A stretch of DNA of 64,000 bases from Gemmataceae bacterium. Its GTDB lineage: Bacteria; Planctomycetota; Planctomycetia; Gemmatales; Gemmataceae. A program made the position numbers and the translations under genes. Numbering within the stretch: the first letter of the stretch is position 1; every line of letters starts with the position of its first letter. Under the pieces are notes generated by a model. It saw only the letters and a program-made list of their open reading frames with translations, did not search any database and was not told the origin of the DNA. The stretch spans positions 714,655-778,654 of the forward strand of contig LR594584.1 of NCBI GenBank assembly GCA_901538445.1. The letters are read 5' to 3'. Positions 35,228 through 44,968 of the stretch are shown here, piece after piece.

Positions 35228-35253
35228 CCGGTCGCTGACGCCCCCGGCTCGCC
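35228..35253. repeat. Single arm of family A repeat
   Basis: CCGGTCGCTGACGCCCCCGG and following six bases match the right arm of the repeat at 7101-7130 with one or two changes. No second arm is nearby, so this looks like a degenerate copy. It sits between the divergent porin and DUF1080 genes. Confidence 0.6.
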
Positions 35254-35367
35254 TCGGGCCGCAGCCGCTCCGCCCGCCCCCTCGCCAAGTTCCCTCGCTC
35301 GCGCACATCGGGTATAACTTCCCGTACCTGCCCGCTTCCGCTCTCTTCCCCACACGCTGGTCTTCCA

Positions 35368-36696
35368 ATGCGCTGCCATGCCGCCCTCATCGCCGCCGTT
35401 CTCCTCGTCTCACCTCTCGCGGCCGCCGAGCCGCCGAAGGGGTTCACCCCGCTCTTCAACGAGAAGAACTTGGAGGGCTGGCACGGGTGGGCGATCCACG
35501 ACAAGGGCGCGAGCCCGGCCGACCTCGCGAAGCTCTCGCCCGAGGACCGCGCCAAGCAGGTGGACGAGTGGACCGCAGACGCGTTGAAGCACTGGAGCGT
35601 GCAGAGCGGCGAGCTGGTGAACGACGGCAAGGGCGCGTACCTCGCGACCGACAAGGAGTACGGCGACGTCGAACTGCTCGTCGAGTACAGGACGGTCGCC
35701 GGGGCCGACAGCGGCGTGTACCTCCGCGACACCCCGCAGGTGCAGATCTGGGACGCGACACAGGCGTTCGACCCGAAGAACCTGACCCGCAAGCCGCACC
35801 TCGGCTCCGGCGGGCTGTTCAACAACACGCCCGACGCAGCCGGCCGCGACCCGCTCGTCGTGGCCGACAAGCCGTTCGGCGAGTGGAACGCGCTCCGCAT
35901 CATCCAGGTGGGTGAGCGGACGACGGTGTACCTGAACGACAAGCTCGTCGTGGACGCGGCCCGCATGGAGAACTACTGGGACCGCAAGTTGCCACTCCCA
36001 CGCACCGGGAAGATCCTGCTCCAGACGCACGGCGGCGAGATCCGGTGGCGGAACCTGTTCGTCCGCGAGATCCCCCCGACCGAGGCCAACGAGTTCCTGA
36101 TGAAGCGCGCCGCGGCCGGGTTCGAGAGCGTGTTCAACGGCACGGACTTCACCGGCTGGGAGGGGGCCCTCGACAACTACGAGGTCGTTGACGGCGCGAT
36201 CGTCTGCAAGCCGAGGAAGGGCGGGAACGTCGTCACCAAGGCCGAGTACGCCGACCACGCCATCCGCCTGGAGTACAAGCTCCCGGCCGGGGGCAACAAC
36301 GGGCTGGCGATCCGCACCCCCAGCGCCGCGGCCCACGCGGCGACCCAGGCGATGTGCGAGATGCAGATCCTCGACGACACGGCGGCGAAGTACGCCAAGC
36401 TGGACCCGCGGCAGTTCAACTGCTCGGCCTACGGGGCGGTCGAGGCGCACCGCGGCTACCTGCGGCCCGTCGGCGAGTGGAACTTTCTGGAGGTGACCGT
36501 GAAGGGCTCGACGCTCGTTGCGGAGCTGAACGGCACCCGCGTCCTCGACTGCGACCTGGCGACCGTGACCGAGTTCAAGGACAACCAGAAGCACCCGGGG
36601 AAGGACAACACGAAGGGCCGGTTCGGGTTCGCCGGCCACAACGACCCGGTCGCGTTCCGCAACATCGCGATCAAGCGGATCGAAGAGAAGAAGTGA
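35368..36696 (+). CDS. Secreted protein with two DUF1080 domains
   Basis: This protein of 442 residues has the signal peptide MRCHAALIAAVLLVSPLAAA. Two copies of the DUF1080 (3-keto-disaccharide hydrolase, concanavalin-like) domain follow: about 25-230 (GFTPLFNEKNLEGWHGW, GADSGVYLRDTPQVQIWD, GGEIRWRNLFVREI) and about 240-440 (ESVFNGTDFTGWEG, NNGLAIRTPSAAAHAATQAM, GRFGFAGHNDPVAFRNIAIK). DUF1080 domains cleave or bind 3-keto sugars in the periplasm. A -10-like TATAAC lies near 35311, but there is no Shine-Dalgarno before the ATG. The two domains are about as long as each other and probably arose by duplication. Confidence 0.93.
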   Translation: MRCHAALIAAVLLVSPLAAAEPPKGFTPLFNEKNLEGWHGWAIHDKGASPADLAKLSPEDRAKQVDEWTADALKHWSVQSGELVNDGKGAYLATDKEYGDVELLVEYRTVAGADSGVYLRDTPQVQIWDATQAFDPKNLTRKPHLGSGGLFNNTPDAAGRDPLVVADKPFGEWNALRIIQVGERTTVYLNDKLVVDAARMENYWDRKLPLPRTGKILLQTHGGEIRWRNLFVREIPPTEANEFLMKRAAAGFESVFNGTDFTGWEGALDNYEVVDGAIVCKPRKGGNVVTKAEYADHAIRLEYKLPAGGNNGLAIRTPSAAAHAATQAMCEMQILDDTAAKYAKLDPRQFNCSAYGAVEAHRGYLRPVGEWNFLEVTVKGSTLVAELNGTRVLDCDLATVTEFKDNQKHPGKDNTKGRFGFAGHNDPVAFRNIAIKRIEEKK

Positions 36697-36768
36697 GCCG
36701 GACGTTGGAGATCGGAGGTTGGTAGAGTGCTCCCTCCAATCTCCCATCCCCAACATCCAATCCCCAGC

Positions 36769-38286
36769 TTAGAAGTCCCACGTCTCGGCCCCGGGCTTCT
36801 TCTTGCGGGGCCGCGGGGCGACCGGGGCGTCCGCGTCGGAGTGCTCGACCACCGCTCGCGGGGGCCGGGGCGCGGGAGCCTTCCGCACGATCGGCGGCGC
36901 GTCGTCACCGTCGGAGTCGCCCTCAGCGGCCGCGTCCGGCGCGTCGTCGATTGCGGCGCGGCGGCCGCCGCCCTCCCCCTTCGCCCGGAGCATCAGGTTG
37001 ATCGCCACTTCGGGGAACGGCAGGTTGTCGCGGAGCGTCTTCGTGAGGTAGCGGACGTACGTCTCCTCGAACAGCTCCGGCCCGTTGGTGAACAGCACGA
37101 TGGTCGGCGGGTAGACGCCGATCTGGGTCGCGTAGAAGATCTTCGGGGTCTTGCTCCCCTGCATCGGCGGAGCGGTCGCTTCGACGGCGGCCCGGATCAC
37201 GCGGTTCAGGTCGCCGGTGCTCACCCGGGTGCCGGCCTGCTTGTGCAACTGGATCGCGAGCTGCAGCAGCCGCAGCACGTTCTTGCCGCTCTTGGCGGTG
37301 ATGAACGCGATCGGCACGTGCTCGAGCATCGGGAACATCTTGCGGACGTACTCGGCCATCTTCTCCGTGGACATGTCGTCCTTGACCAGGTCCCACTTGT
37401 TGACGACGAAGATGGCCGGCTTGTGCTCGTTGACGATGTACTGGGCGAGCTGCTTGTCCACGCGGCCGACCCGGTGCCGGGCGTCGAAGAACTGGAGCAC
37501 CACGTCGGCCCGGCGGATCGACCGCTCGGCCCGGTGGCTGCTGTAGTACTCGACGCTGGTGGCCATCGAGGTCTTCTTCTGCACCCCGGCCGTGTCGATG
37601 GCGAGGAACGTCTTGCCGTCCCGCTCGAACTTCACGTCGATGCTGTCCCGCGTGGTGCCGGGCACCTCCGACACGATGACCCGCTCGCTCTCCGCGAGGC
37701 TGTTGATGAACGTGCTCTTGCCGACGTTGCGGCGGCCCACGGTGGCGATCTTCAGCGCCGCGTCGGCCGGGGGCAGCTCGCGCGTGTCGGCCGGGAGCTT
37801 CGCGAACACGGCCTCGAGCAAATCGCCGCGGCCGAGCTTCTGGTCGGCGCTCACGGTGAGCGGCTCGCCGTACCCGAGCGCGTTGAACTCGCCGGCCTGC
37901 TGGCCGATCTTCTCGGTGTCGGCCTTGTTGGCGACGAGGACGACCGGCTTGTGGATCGCCCGGAGCCGGTTCGCGACGTCCTGGTCGAGCGGGGTGACGC
38001 CGTCCCGCACGTCCACGACGAACACGACCACGGACGCCGTGTCGATGGCGACCTGGATCTGCCGCTCGACGTCGGCGGTGAGGTCGTCAACGTCGACGAT
38101 CCCGATCCCGCCCGTGTCCATCAACTCGAAGAACCGGTCCTGGTACTCGATGACCGTGGCGACCCGGTCGCGGGTCACGCCCGCGGTCGGGTCCACGATG
38201 CTGATCCGCCGGTTGGCGAGCCAGTTGAACAGCGACGACTTGCCGACGTTCGGCCGGCCGACGATCGCTACGGTGGGAAGGGCCAT
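36769..38286 (-). CDS. der: Ribosome-assembly GTPase Der (EngA)
   Basis: This 505-residue GTPase has the tandem G domains of Der, needed for 50S subunit assembly. The first has GRPNVGKSSLFNW, DTGGIG and VANKAD; the second has GRRNVGKSTFINSL, DTAGVQ and VNKWD. The KH-like C-terminal domain (TRVSTGDLNRVIRAA, IFYATQIGVYPPTIVLFTNG) follows. A 60-residue tail rich in Asp, Pro and Arg (DSDGDDAPPIVRKAPAP and RPRKKKPGAETWDF) is longer than in most Der proteins. Start ATG at 38284-38286. Downstream on the same strand is a weakly paired region, 36697-36768. Confidence 0.96.
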   Translation of the reverse strand: MALPTVAIVGRPNVGKSSLFNWLANRRISIVDPTAGVTRDRVATVIEYQDRFFELMDTGGIGIVDVDDLTADVERQIQVAIDTASVVVFVVDVRDGVTPLDQDVANRLRAIHKPVVLVANKADTEKIGQQAGEFNALGYGEPLTVSADQKLGRGDLLEAVFAKLPADTRELPPADAALKIATVGRRNVGKSTFINSLAESERVIVSEVPGTTRDSIDVKFERDGKTFLAIDTAGVQKKTSMATSVEYYSSHRAERSIRRADVVLQFFDARHRVGRVDKQLAQYIVNEHKPAIFVVNKWDLVKDDMSTEKMAEYVRKMFPMLEHVPIAFITAKSGKNVLRLLQLAIQLHKQAGTRVSTGDLNRVIRAAVEATAPPMQGSKTPKIFYATQIGVYPPTIVLFTNGPELFEETYVRYLTKTLRDNLPFPEVAINLMLRAKGEGGGRRAAIDDAPDAAAEGDSDGDDAPPIVRKAPAPRPPRAVVEHSDADAPVAPRPRKKKPGAETWDF

Positions 38287-38300
38287 CTCTTCGAGTCCTC

Positions 38301-38387
38301 ACGTCGTCACGTTGTCAAGTCATCAGGTCGGGCGGCAACCGTTCGTCTTCGACCTGAAGACCTGACGACTTGCGGACCTGACGACGT
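38301..38387. repeat. Imperfect 29-bp inverted repeat
   Basis: ACGTCGTCACGTTGTCAAGT and nine further bases (38301-38329) pair imperfectly with 38359-38387. It fills the gap between the SDR stop and the der start, and contains repeated GACCTGA words. Confidence 0.6.
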
Positions 38388-38390
38388 AGT

Positions 38391-39170
38391 TCACCAGACG
38401 GTGTAGCCGCCGTCGACCACCAGCGTCGCGCCGGTGACGTAGCTGCTGGCGTCACTCGCCAGGAACACTGCCGCGGGGCCGAGTTCCGCGGGCTCGCCGA
38501 GCCGGCCCATCGGGACGTGCCCCTCGAACGTGGCCCGCAGCTCGGGCTTCTCCGCGTACCACTTCTTGTTCGGCTCGGTCAGGAACCCGCCGGGGGCGAT
38601 CGCGTTCACCCGCACCCCGCGGGGCGCCCAGTCGGCCGCGAGGGACCGGGTGAGCCCGGCCAGAGCGGCCTTCGCGGTCTCGTAGTGCCGGCCGCGGATG
38701 CCCTTGATGGCGAGCGGCCCGGCGATGCTCGTGACGTTGATGACCGACCCGCGGCCCCGCTCGAGCATGGCCCGGCCGATCCGCTGCGAGCACACAAGCG
38801 CGCTGGTCAGGTTCAGGTCGAACAGCCGCTTCCACTCGTCGAGCGGAAAGGTCTCGGTGGCGTGGTCCACGCGGCGGCCGCCGACGTTGTTCACGAGGAC
38901 GTCGATCGGCCGCCCGAGCGCGATCGCCTGGTCGCACACGGCGGCCGCCATGTCCGGTTCGCCCACGTCGGCGACGATCAGCCCGACCCACCGGCCGAGC
39001 ATCGCGAGCTCGCGGGCGGCCGCGTCGAGCGTCGCCTCGTCGCGGCCCACGAGGACGAGGTCGGCCCCGGCCTCGGCCAGCGCCTGGGCCATCGCGCGGC
39101 CGAGCCCGCGGCTCCCGCCGGTGACCAGGGCCGTGCGGCCGTCGAGTCGGAACTTGTCGAGAACGCCCAT
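38391..39170 (-). CDS. Short-chain dehydrogenase/reductase
   Basis: This protein of 259 residues is a classical SDR with a Rossmann fold. TGGSRGLGRAMA binds the cofactor, NNVGG follows, the catalytic Ser is in NVTSIAG and Tyr-Lys in HYETAK. The C-terminal GEPAELGPAAVFLASDASSY and TGATLVVDGGYTVW close the fold. Glycine-rich loop and Asp/Arg pattern after strand two (VGRDEAT) favour NADP, though this is not certain. The phrase MGRLGEPAE resembles gluconate 5-dehydrogenase-like SDRs. The start is ATG 39168-39170. It is divergent from the small protein at 39255. Confidence 0.92.
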   Translation of the reverse strand: MGVLDKFRLDGRTALVTGGSRGLGRAMAQALAEAGADLVLVGRDEATLDAAARELAMLGRWVGLIVADVGEPDMAAAVCDQAIALGRPIDVLVNNVGGRRVDHATETFPLDEWKRLFDLNLTSALVCSQRIGRAMLERGRGSVINVTSIAGPLAIKGIRGRHYETAKAALAGLTRSLAADWAPRGVRVNAIAPGGFLTEPNKKWYAEKPELRATFEGHVPMGRLGEPAELGPAAVFLASDASSYVTGATLVVDGGYTVW

Positions 39171-39254
39171 CGCGACCCGTTTCCCCGGAGAGTCGAACGG
39201 GGTTATGATACCGCGCTGGGACGTTCTGAGTACCGCGGGCGGGAGGTCGGGCGC

Positions 39255-39614
39255 GTGGCGAGGTGCGACGAGGGCTACCGGTGCGAGGTGTGCGGCCGCG
39301 ACGTTGAGGCCATCGCGGACTCCGACCTGTACCTGCGGTACGTCCTCGGGGAGGTGCCGCTGGAGGTGCTGCACCGGCTCCCCGAGCGGCACGTCCGGTG
39401 CAACCCGGCGCTCGCGCAGTACGTGACAGACGCGGCGTTCGAGCCGGTGGCGTGCGACGGCCCGTTCGCGAAATCGGAACTCGACCCGGCGTTCGTCGCC
39501 GATGAGGAGTGCCGCGTCACCCGCGGGTGGCGGCGCTTACAAGCCATTCCCAGGCTCGGGCTGACCGTGCCGGAGTACCCGCTGAGTGTAACCCCCGCCC
39601 CCGAGGATTTGTGA
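39255..39614 (+). CDS. Conserved hypothetical protein with Cys pairs
   Basis: This protein of 119 residues starts at a GTG (39255-39257) with GGGAGG 8 bases upstream. It begins VARCDEGYRCEVCGRDVE, a Cys-rich start that could bind zinc, then DLYLRYVLGEVPLEVLHRLP and ERHVRCNPALAQYVTDAAF. I recall no named family; the mid-section looks conserved because of its precise Leu/Arg/Pro spacing. A -10-like TATGAT lies at 39204-39209. Its stop overlaps the next gene's ATG as TGATG, so they are co-translated. Confidence 0.75.
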   Translation: MARCDEGYRCEVCGRDVEAIADSDLYLRYVLGEVPLEVLHRLPERHVRCNPALAQYVTDAAFEPVACDGPFAKSELDPAFVADEECRVTRGWRRLQAIPRLGLTVPEYPLSVTPAPEDL

Positions 39615-40177
39615 TGAAGACGTTCGGCGTGCTGGCGGCGCTGGTGCTGGTCGTGCCCGGCGTGCGGGCGGACGTGGAGTCCGGCCCGAAGGCCGGGGAG
39701 AAGGTGCCGGCTCTCAAGGCGTTCGGCGTGGTCGGCCCGGTCGAAGGGAAGGAGGCCGACTTCGCCGCCGACCGCAAGGACGCCCCGACCATTTACTTGT
39801 TCGTGAAAGCGGAAGACGGCGGGCTCCCGGTCGGCGGCCGCCCACTCGGGCGGTTCATGAAGGTGCTCGACACCGAGGCCGGCAAGCTCGACGGCGTCGC
39901 GGTCGTGGCCGTGTGGCTCGGCGACAAGGCGTTCGACAAGCACAAGGAGTACCTGCCGAAGATCGCGACGTCGCTGAAGTTCGAGAAGACCTCGCTGGCC
40001 GCGTTCGACGGCGACCGGAGCGGCCCGAACAACTGGGGCGTGAACGCCGACGCGCACCTCACCGCCGTCGTCGCGCACAAGGGCAAGGTGGTGAAGTCGT
40101 TCGCCTACGAGTCGGTGAACGAAACCGACGCGAAGGCCGTCGTGGAGGAACTTAAGAAGGCGACCGAGAAGAAGTGA
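39614..40177 (+). CDS. Exported thioredoxin-fold-like protein lacking redox cysteines
   Basis: This protein of 187 residues has a signal peptide (MKTFGVLAALVLVVPGVRA). The mature part follows redoxin-like strand order (KVPALKAFGVVGPVEGKEAD, APTIYLFVKAEDGG, GVAVVAVWLGDK, NNWGVNADAHLTAVVAHKGK, VVKSFAYESVNETDAKAVVE). There is no CxxC or peroxidatic Cys, so redox activity is not expected. It overlaps the upstream gene by one base. Function is unknown. Confidence 0.8.
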   Translation: MKTFGVLAALVLVVPGVRADVESGPKAGEKVPALKAFGVVGPVEGKEADFAADRKDAPTIYLFVKAEDGGLPVGGRPLGRFMKVLDTEAGKLDGVAVVAVWLGDKAFDKHKEYLPKIATSLKFEKTSLAAFDGDRSGPNNWGVNADAHLTAVVAHKGKVVKSFAYESVNETDAKAVVEELKKATEKK

Positions 40178-40184
40178 CCGTGTT

Positions 40185-40247
40185 GGCGAGCCGGGAGCCG
40201 AGCGTCCGGAGTAACGCTACTCCGGTTGCTCACGCTCCCGGCCCGGC
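40185..40247. repeat. Degenerate family A inverted repeat
   Basis: The left side (GGCGAGCCGGGAGCCGAGCG and six more bases from 40185) pairs imperfectly with the right side ending at 40247, and both carry the family A words CCGGGAG and TCCGGTTGCT/CACGCTCCCGG. It begins 8 bases after a stop codon. Confidence 0.65.
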
Positions 40248-40292
40248 AAGACACTTCAGCAGCGTTCGCTCTCGGTGCGGGAGGGTTTCACG

Positions 40293-40562
40293 GTGGACTG
40301 GCTCCCCTGGGTCGCAGTCGCAGTTGTGGGCACGTTCTGGGTCATCCCGATCGGCTACGGACTCATCCGCAGGCGAATTGGATACCGCTGTCCCCGGTGC
40401 CGCGGCCGGGCGTGGTTCAGTCACCGGACGGCTTGGGGCTTCAGGACGCACGCCTGCAACGTGTACCGGTGTCCGGGTTGTGCTGACTGCATTTACGAAG
40501 TTGGCTGGGGGCTTCAGAGTGAGTCGTCTGGCCTGAAGGGACTGCCTGACGAAGACGAATGA
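40293..40562 (+). CDS. Small zinc-ribbon membrane protein
   Basis: This protein of 89 residues is read from GTG 40293-40295, with GGGAGG 8 bases upstream (a further GTG six codons earlier has no such site). One transmembrane helix (DWLPWVAVAVVGTFWVIPIG) is followed by a basic stretch and a four-Cys ribbon (YRCPRCRGRAWF and VYRCPGCADCIYEVGW). It resembles small anchored zinc-ribbon proteins. Function unknown. Confidence 0.7.
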   Translation: MDWLPWVAVAVVGTFWVIPIGYGLIRRRIGYRCPRCRGRAWFSHRTAWGFRTHACNVYRCPGCADCIYEVGWGLQSESSGLKGLPDEDE

Positions 40563-41184
40563 TGGATGCGGCGTCACATCGGCGTGACGTTCGATTCCAC
40601 CACGGCCCGCATCTCGGCGGGGCACTTCTCCCAGGTGCGGGTGTAGGTTTCTTCGAGCGGTGCCGGGACGTAGGTGGCGGGGTCGAGGAACAGCGGCATT
40701 GACGGGAGCAGGTCGCCGATGCCCGCCACTTCGACATACGCGGTCTTCGAGTCCCCGGCCGCGTACGACGCGAGCGTCAGCGGCTTGTCCGCCGGCAACT
40801 CGAACGGCTCCTCGTGGAACTGGTCCCAGATCGCCTTGTGGATGCCCTGCGGGTCGCGGGGCGTCGGCGGGAACAGATCGACGACGAGCAGGTTGACGCG
40901 GTTCTCGATGAACTCCGCCGCCTTCTCGATGAACGCACGGATCGAGTGCTTGTTGTCCTTGTTGCCCGGCGAGACGAGTTCGATCAGCGCGACGACCTCG
41001 CCAAAGTTGTTCCGCACCGCGACGCGGTTCGCGCGCTTCGCGTACACGTCTGCATCAGTTCGGTTGGCAGAGTCCGGAACGGAGTGGAGCCGTTCCCGTG
41101 AGTCTCGATCAGCGCGTAGTAGCCGGCGGGCATTCGACCGGCGTTCAGTTCGTTGCACAACTGGCAGGCCCACGACTGGTGGAA

Positions 41185-42317
41185 TACGGATCCCAGTTAA
41201 TAACTGCCGGGCGGGCAGTCGGGGCGTAGGATGGCGGTACCCGGTAGGAGACCGCCATGCACGTCGAGCCGCACCACACCCCTGACCAACTGGCCGAACT
41301 CGTCCGCGCCGAGCGCCGGGCGAAGGTCGCCCGCCGGTTGGGCGCCGTGCGGCTGGCCCTCCTCGGCCGCACCGCCCCGCAGGTCGCCGGGGAGGTGCTC
41401 CTGTCCGAGCGCCAGGTCCGCACGTGGGTCGCCCGGTACAACGCCGGCGGCACCGCCGCACTGGCCGACCGGCCCGGCCGCGGCCGCAGGGCCGCGCTGA
41501 CGGGCGACGAGGAGCGGCGGCTCCGGGACCGGCTCGCCGCCGGGCCGACCGAGGCCGACGGGGTGTGCACCCTGCGGGGCGAGGACGTCCGCCGCATCCT
41601 GGAGGCCGAGTTCGGCGTGGCCCGGTGCCTCCAGGCCGTGTACGACCTGCTGCACCGCCTCGGGTTCGAGCCCCTGCGGCCCCGGCCCCGCCACCCGGGG
41701 GCCGACCCGGCGGCCGCCGAGGAGTTCAAGAAAGCTTGCCGGCCCGCGTCGCCGAGGTCGCCCGCGCCCGCAAGGGCCGGCGGGTCGAGGTGTGGTTCGA
41801 GGACGAGGCGCGGTTCGGGCAGAAGGGGTCGCTGACGACCGTGTGGGCGCGGAGGGGCAGTCGCCCCACCGCCCCGAAGCAGGCCGCGTACGCCAACCTC
41901 CACGTCCTGACCGCGGTGTGCCCGGCGACCGGGCGGGCCGAGGGGCTGGTGGCCCCGCGGCTGAACACGGGCGTGGTGCAGACGTTCCTGGACCAGCTGT
42001 CGGCGACCGTCCCGCGGCGGACGCACGTGGTGCTGGTGTGGGACGGGGCCGGGTACCACGTGGCCAGGGCCCTGCGGGTGCCGGCGAACCTGACCGTGGT
42101 CACCCTGCCGCCGTACTCGCCGGAGCTGAGCCCGGTCGAGCGGCTGTGGCTGTACCTGCGGGGCCACCACTGGTCGAACCGCGTGTACCCGGACGTCGAC
42201 GCGGTGGAGGAGGCGGCCGTGGCCGGGTGGCGGGCCGTCTGCCTCCGCCCGGACAAGGTCAAATCCGTCTGCCGATGCGAGTACCTGACGGCCGGCAGTT
42301 ATTAACTGGGAAGCGTA
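41185..42317 (+). mobile_element. IS630-family insertion sequence
   Basis: The ends are inverted repeats of 26 bases with 24 matches: each begins TACG, has two variable bases, then TCCCAGTTAATAACTGCCGG (left 41185-41210, right 42292-42317). The inner 20 bases are identical. GAA flanks both sides (41182-41184 and 42318-42320). If TA were the target duplication, as is usual for IS630, the ends would be 41187 and 42315. Removing the element with one GAA restores HHFHQSW in the interrupted gene. It carries one transposase gene. Confidence 0.93.
41257..42305 (+). CDS. IS630 transposase in two overlapping frames
   Basis: The first frame (41257-41835, AGGAGA before the ATG) encodes the N-terminal helix-turn-helix part: LSERQVRTWVARYNAGGTAA and DLLHRLGFEPLRPRPRHPG, ending in EEFKK. 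The DDE catalytic part continues in the -1 frame to 42305: SLPARVAEVARARKG, VEVWFEDEARFGQKG (first Asp), HVVLVWDGAGYH (second Asp), PPYSPELSPVERLW (Glu). Conserved residues pass from one frame to the other near AAGAAAG at 41728-41734. The 0-frame register (AAG AAA G) is not the classical A AAG slip site, so this is either an unusual frameshift or a mutation. The stop codon TAA lies inside the right terminal repeat. Confidence 0.85.
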
Positions 42318-42382
42318 GAAGTGGTGGTACAGCCCCACCGGCGCGGCCTTCCAGTTGTGAATCGGCATCGGTCGCCTCCCGA

Positions 42383-44131
<1,749 letters not shown>

Positions 44132-44272
44132 GGGTGTTACGACCTCAGCGGCGGGCGATCCAGCGGGCGGGTTCCGGCCTGCCGCGGGCGGGAGAGCGGT
44201 CGCGCTCCTTGAACGCCGGCGGCACTGCGGCTACAGACCGGAACCAACTCGGGGCGGGGTGGGGTGTGGCGG

Positions 44273-44968
44273 TCATCCCGGGGCCGGTGCGCCGCGGGCG
44301 ACGCCCTCGACCGACGGCCCGATCCGCACCCCCCACTTCCCCAACAGACGATCCACGTGTTCTTGCAATTCGACCGGGCCGGCGGCGTTCACGAGTATTT
44401 CATCGGCCCGCGCCTTCTTCTCGTCGGCGGGCCACTGGGCCGCCTCGCGGGCGGCCAGGTCGGCCTCCGTCCACCCGCTCCGGGCGGCGAGGCGCGCGAC
44501 CCGAATGTCGCGGGGCGCGTCCACGTACACGATGCGGTCCATGTTCCCGTGCCACCCGGCCTCGAACAGTACCGCCGCGTCCACGACCACGAACGGAACG
44601 GCCGGGTCCGTCATCGCGTTGGCGACCGCGGCCGCGCACCGTGCGGTGATCCACGGGAACACCATTCCTTCGAGTGCGCGGCGCTCGTCGGAGTTCCCGA
44701 ACACGACCCGGCCGAGTTCGCGGCGGTCGAGTGAGCCGTCCGGCTTGCGCACCCCTTCGCCCCACCGCCCAACGACCGCCGCGGCGACCTCGGGCTGCCG
44801 GAGTGCCTCGTGCCCCAGCGCGTCGGCGTCGATCACCAGCCCCCCGCGGAGAGAAAAGCACCTCGCGGCCGTGCTCTTCCCGGCCCCGATCCCGCCGACC
44901 AGCCCGATCACCAGCTTGGGGCCGTGCTTGAACGGCCGGACACCTATTGACTCCAGCTGGTCAGACAT
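44273..44968 (-). CDS. coaE: Dephospho-CoA kinase
   Basis: This 231-residue enzyme performs the last step of CoA synthesis. Walker A is GLVGGIGAGKSTAA; LVIDADALGHEAL and PFVVVDAAVLFEAGW are characteristic. The start codon overlaps the polA stop by 8 bases. The C-terminus (EGVARGAPAPG) is a short extension. The order polA-coaE-rho is seen in many bacteria and suggests co-transcription. Confidence 0.95.
   Translation of the reverse strand: MSDQLESIGVRPFKHGPKLVIGLVGGIGAGKSTAARCFSLRGGLVIDADALGHEALRQPEVAAAVVGRWGEGVRKPDGSLDRRELGRVVFGNSDERRALEGMVFPWITARCAAAVANAMTDPAVPFVVVDAAVLFEAGWHGNMDRIVYVDAPRDIRVARLAARSGWTEADLAAREAAQWPADEKKARADEILVNAAGPVELQEHVDRLLGKWGVRIGPSVEGVARGAPAPG

Larger units (their letters stand above)
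40574..42368 (-). pseudogene. DUF4058 gene interrupted by an insertion sequence and internally shortened
   Basis: The 5' part (from ATG 42366-42368, MPIHNWKAAPVGLYHHFY) is the start of the MPIHDW-type DUF4058 family. It is cut by the insertion sequence at 41185-42317. Beyond it, HQSWACQLCNELNAGRMPAG, YYALIE is in one frame. The C-terminal body, from TDADVYAKRANRVAVRNN through VALIELVSPGNKDNKHSI to PLFLDPATYVPAPLEETYTR, is in another frame. The region joining YYALIE to TDADVY is shorter than I expect for this family, so a deletion that broke the frame has also occurred. The gene cannot make a normal product. It lies 14 bases downstream of rho. Confidence 0.88.

Noticed and set aside
35145-35966. 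Longer start for the porin
   Set aside because: It would run through the DUF1080 gene on the opposite strand and put the signal peptide inside the protein.
36697-36768. Strong terminator between DUF1080 and der genes
   Set aside because: Pairing of GTTGGAGATCGGAGGTTGG with the downstream segment has many mismatches, so I do not list it.
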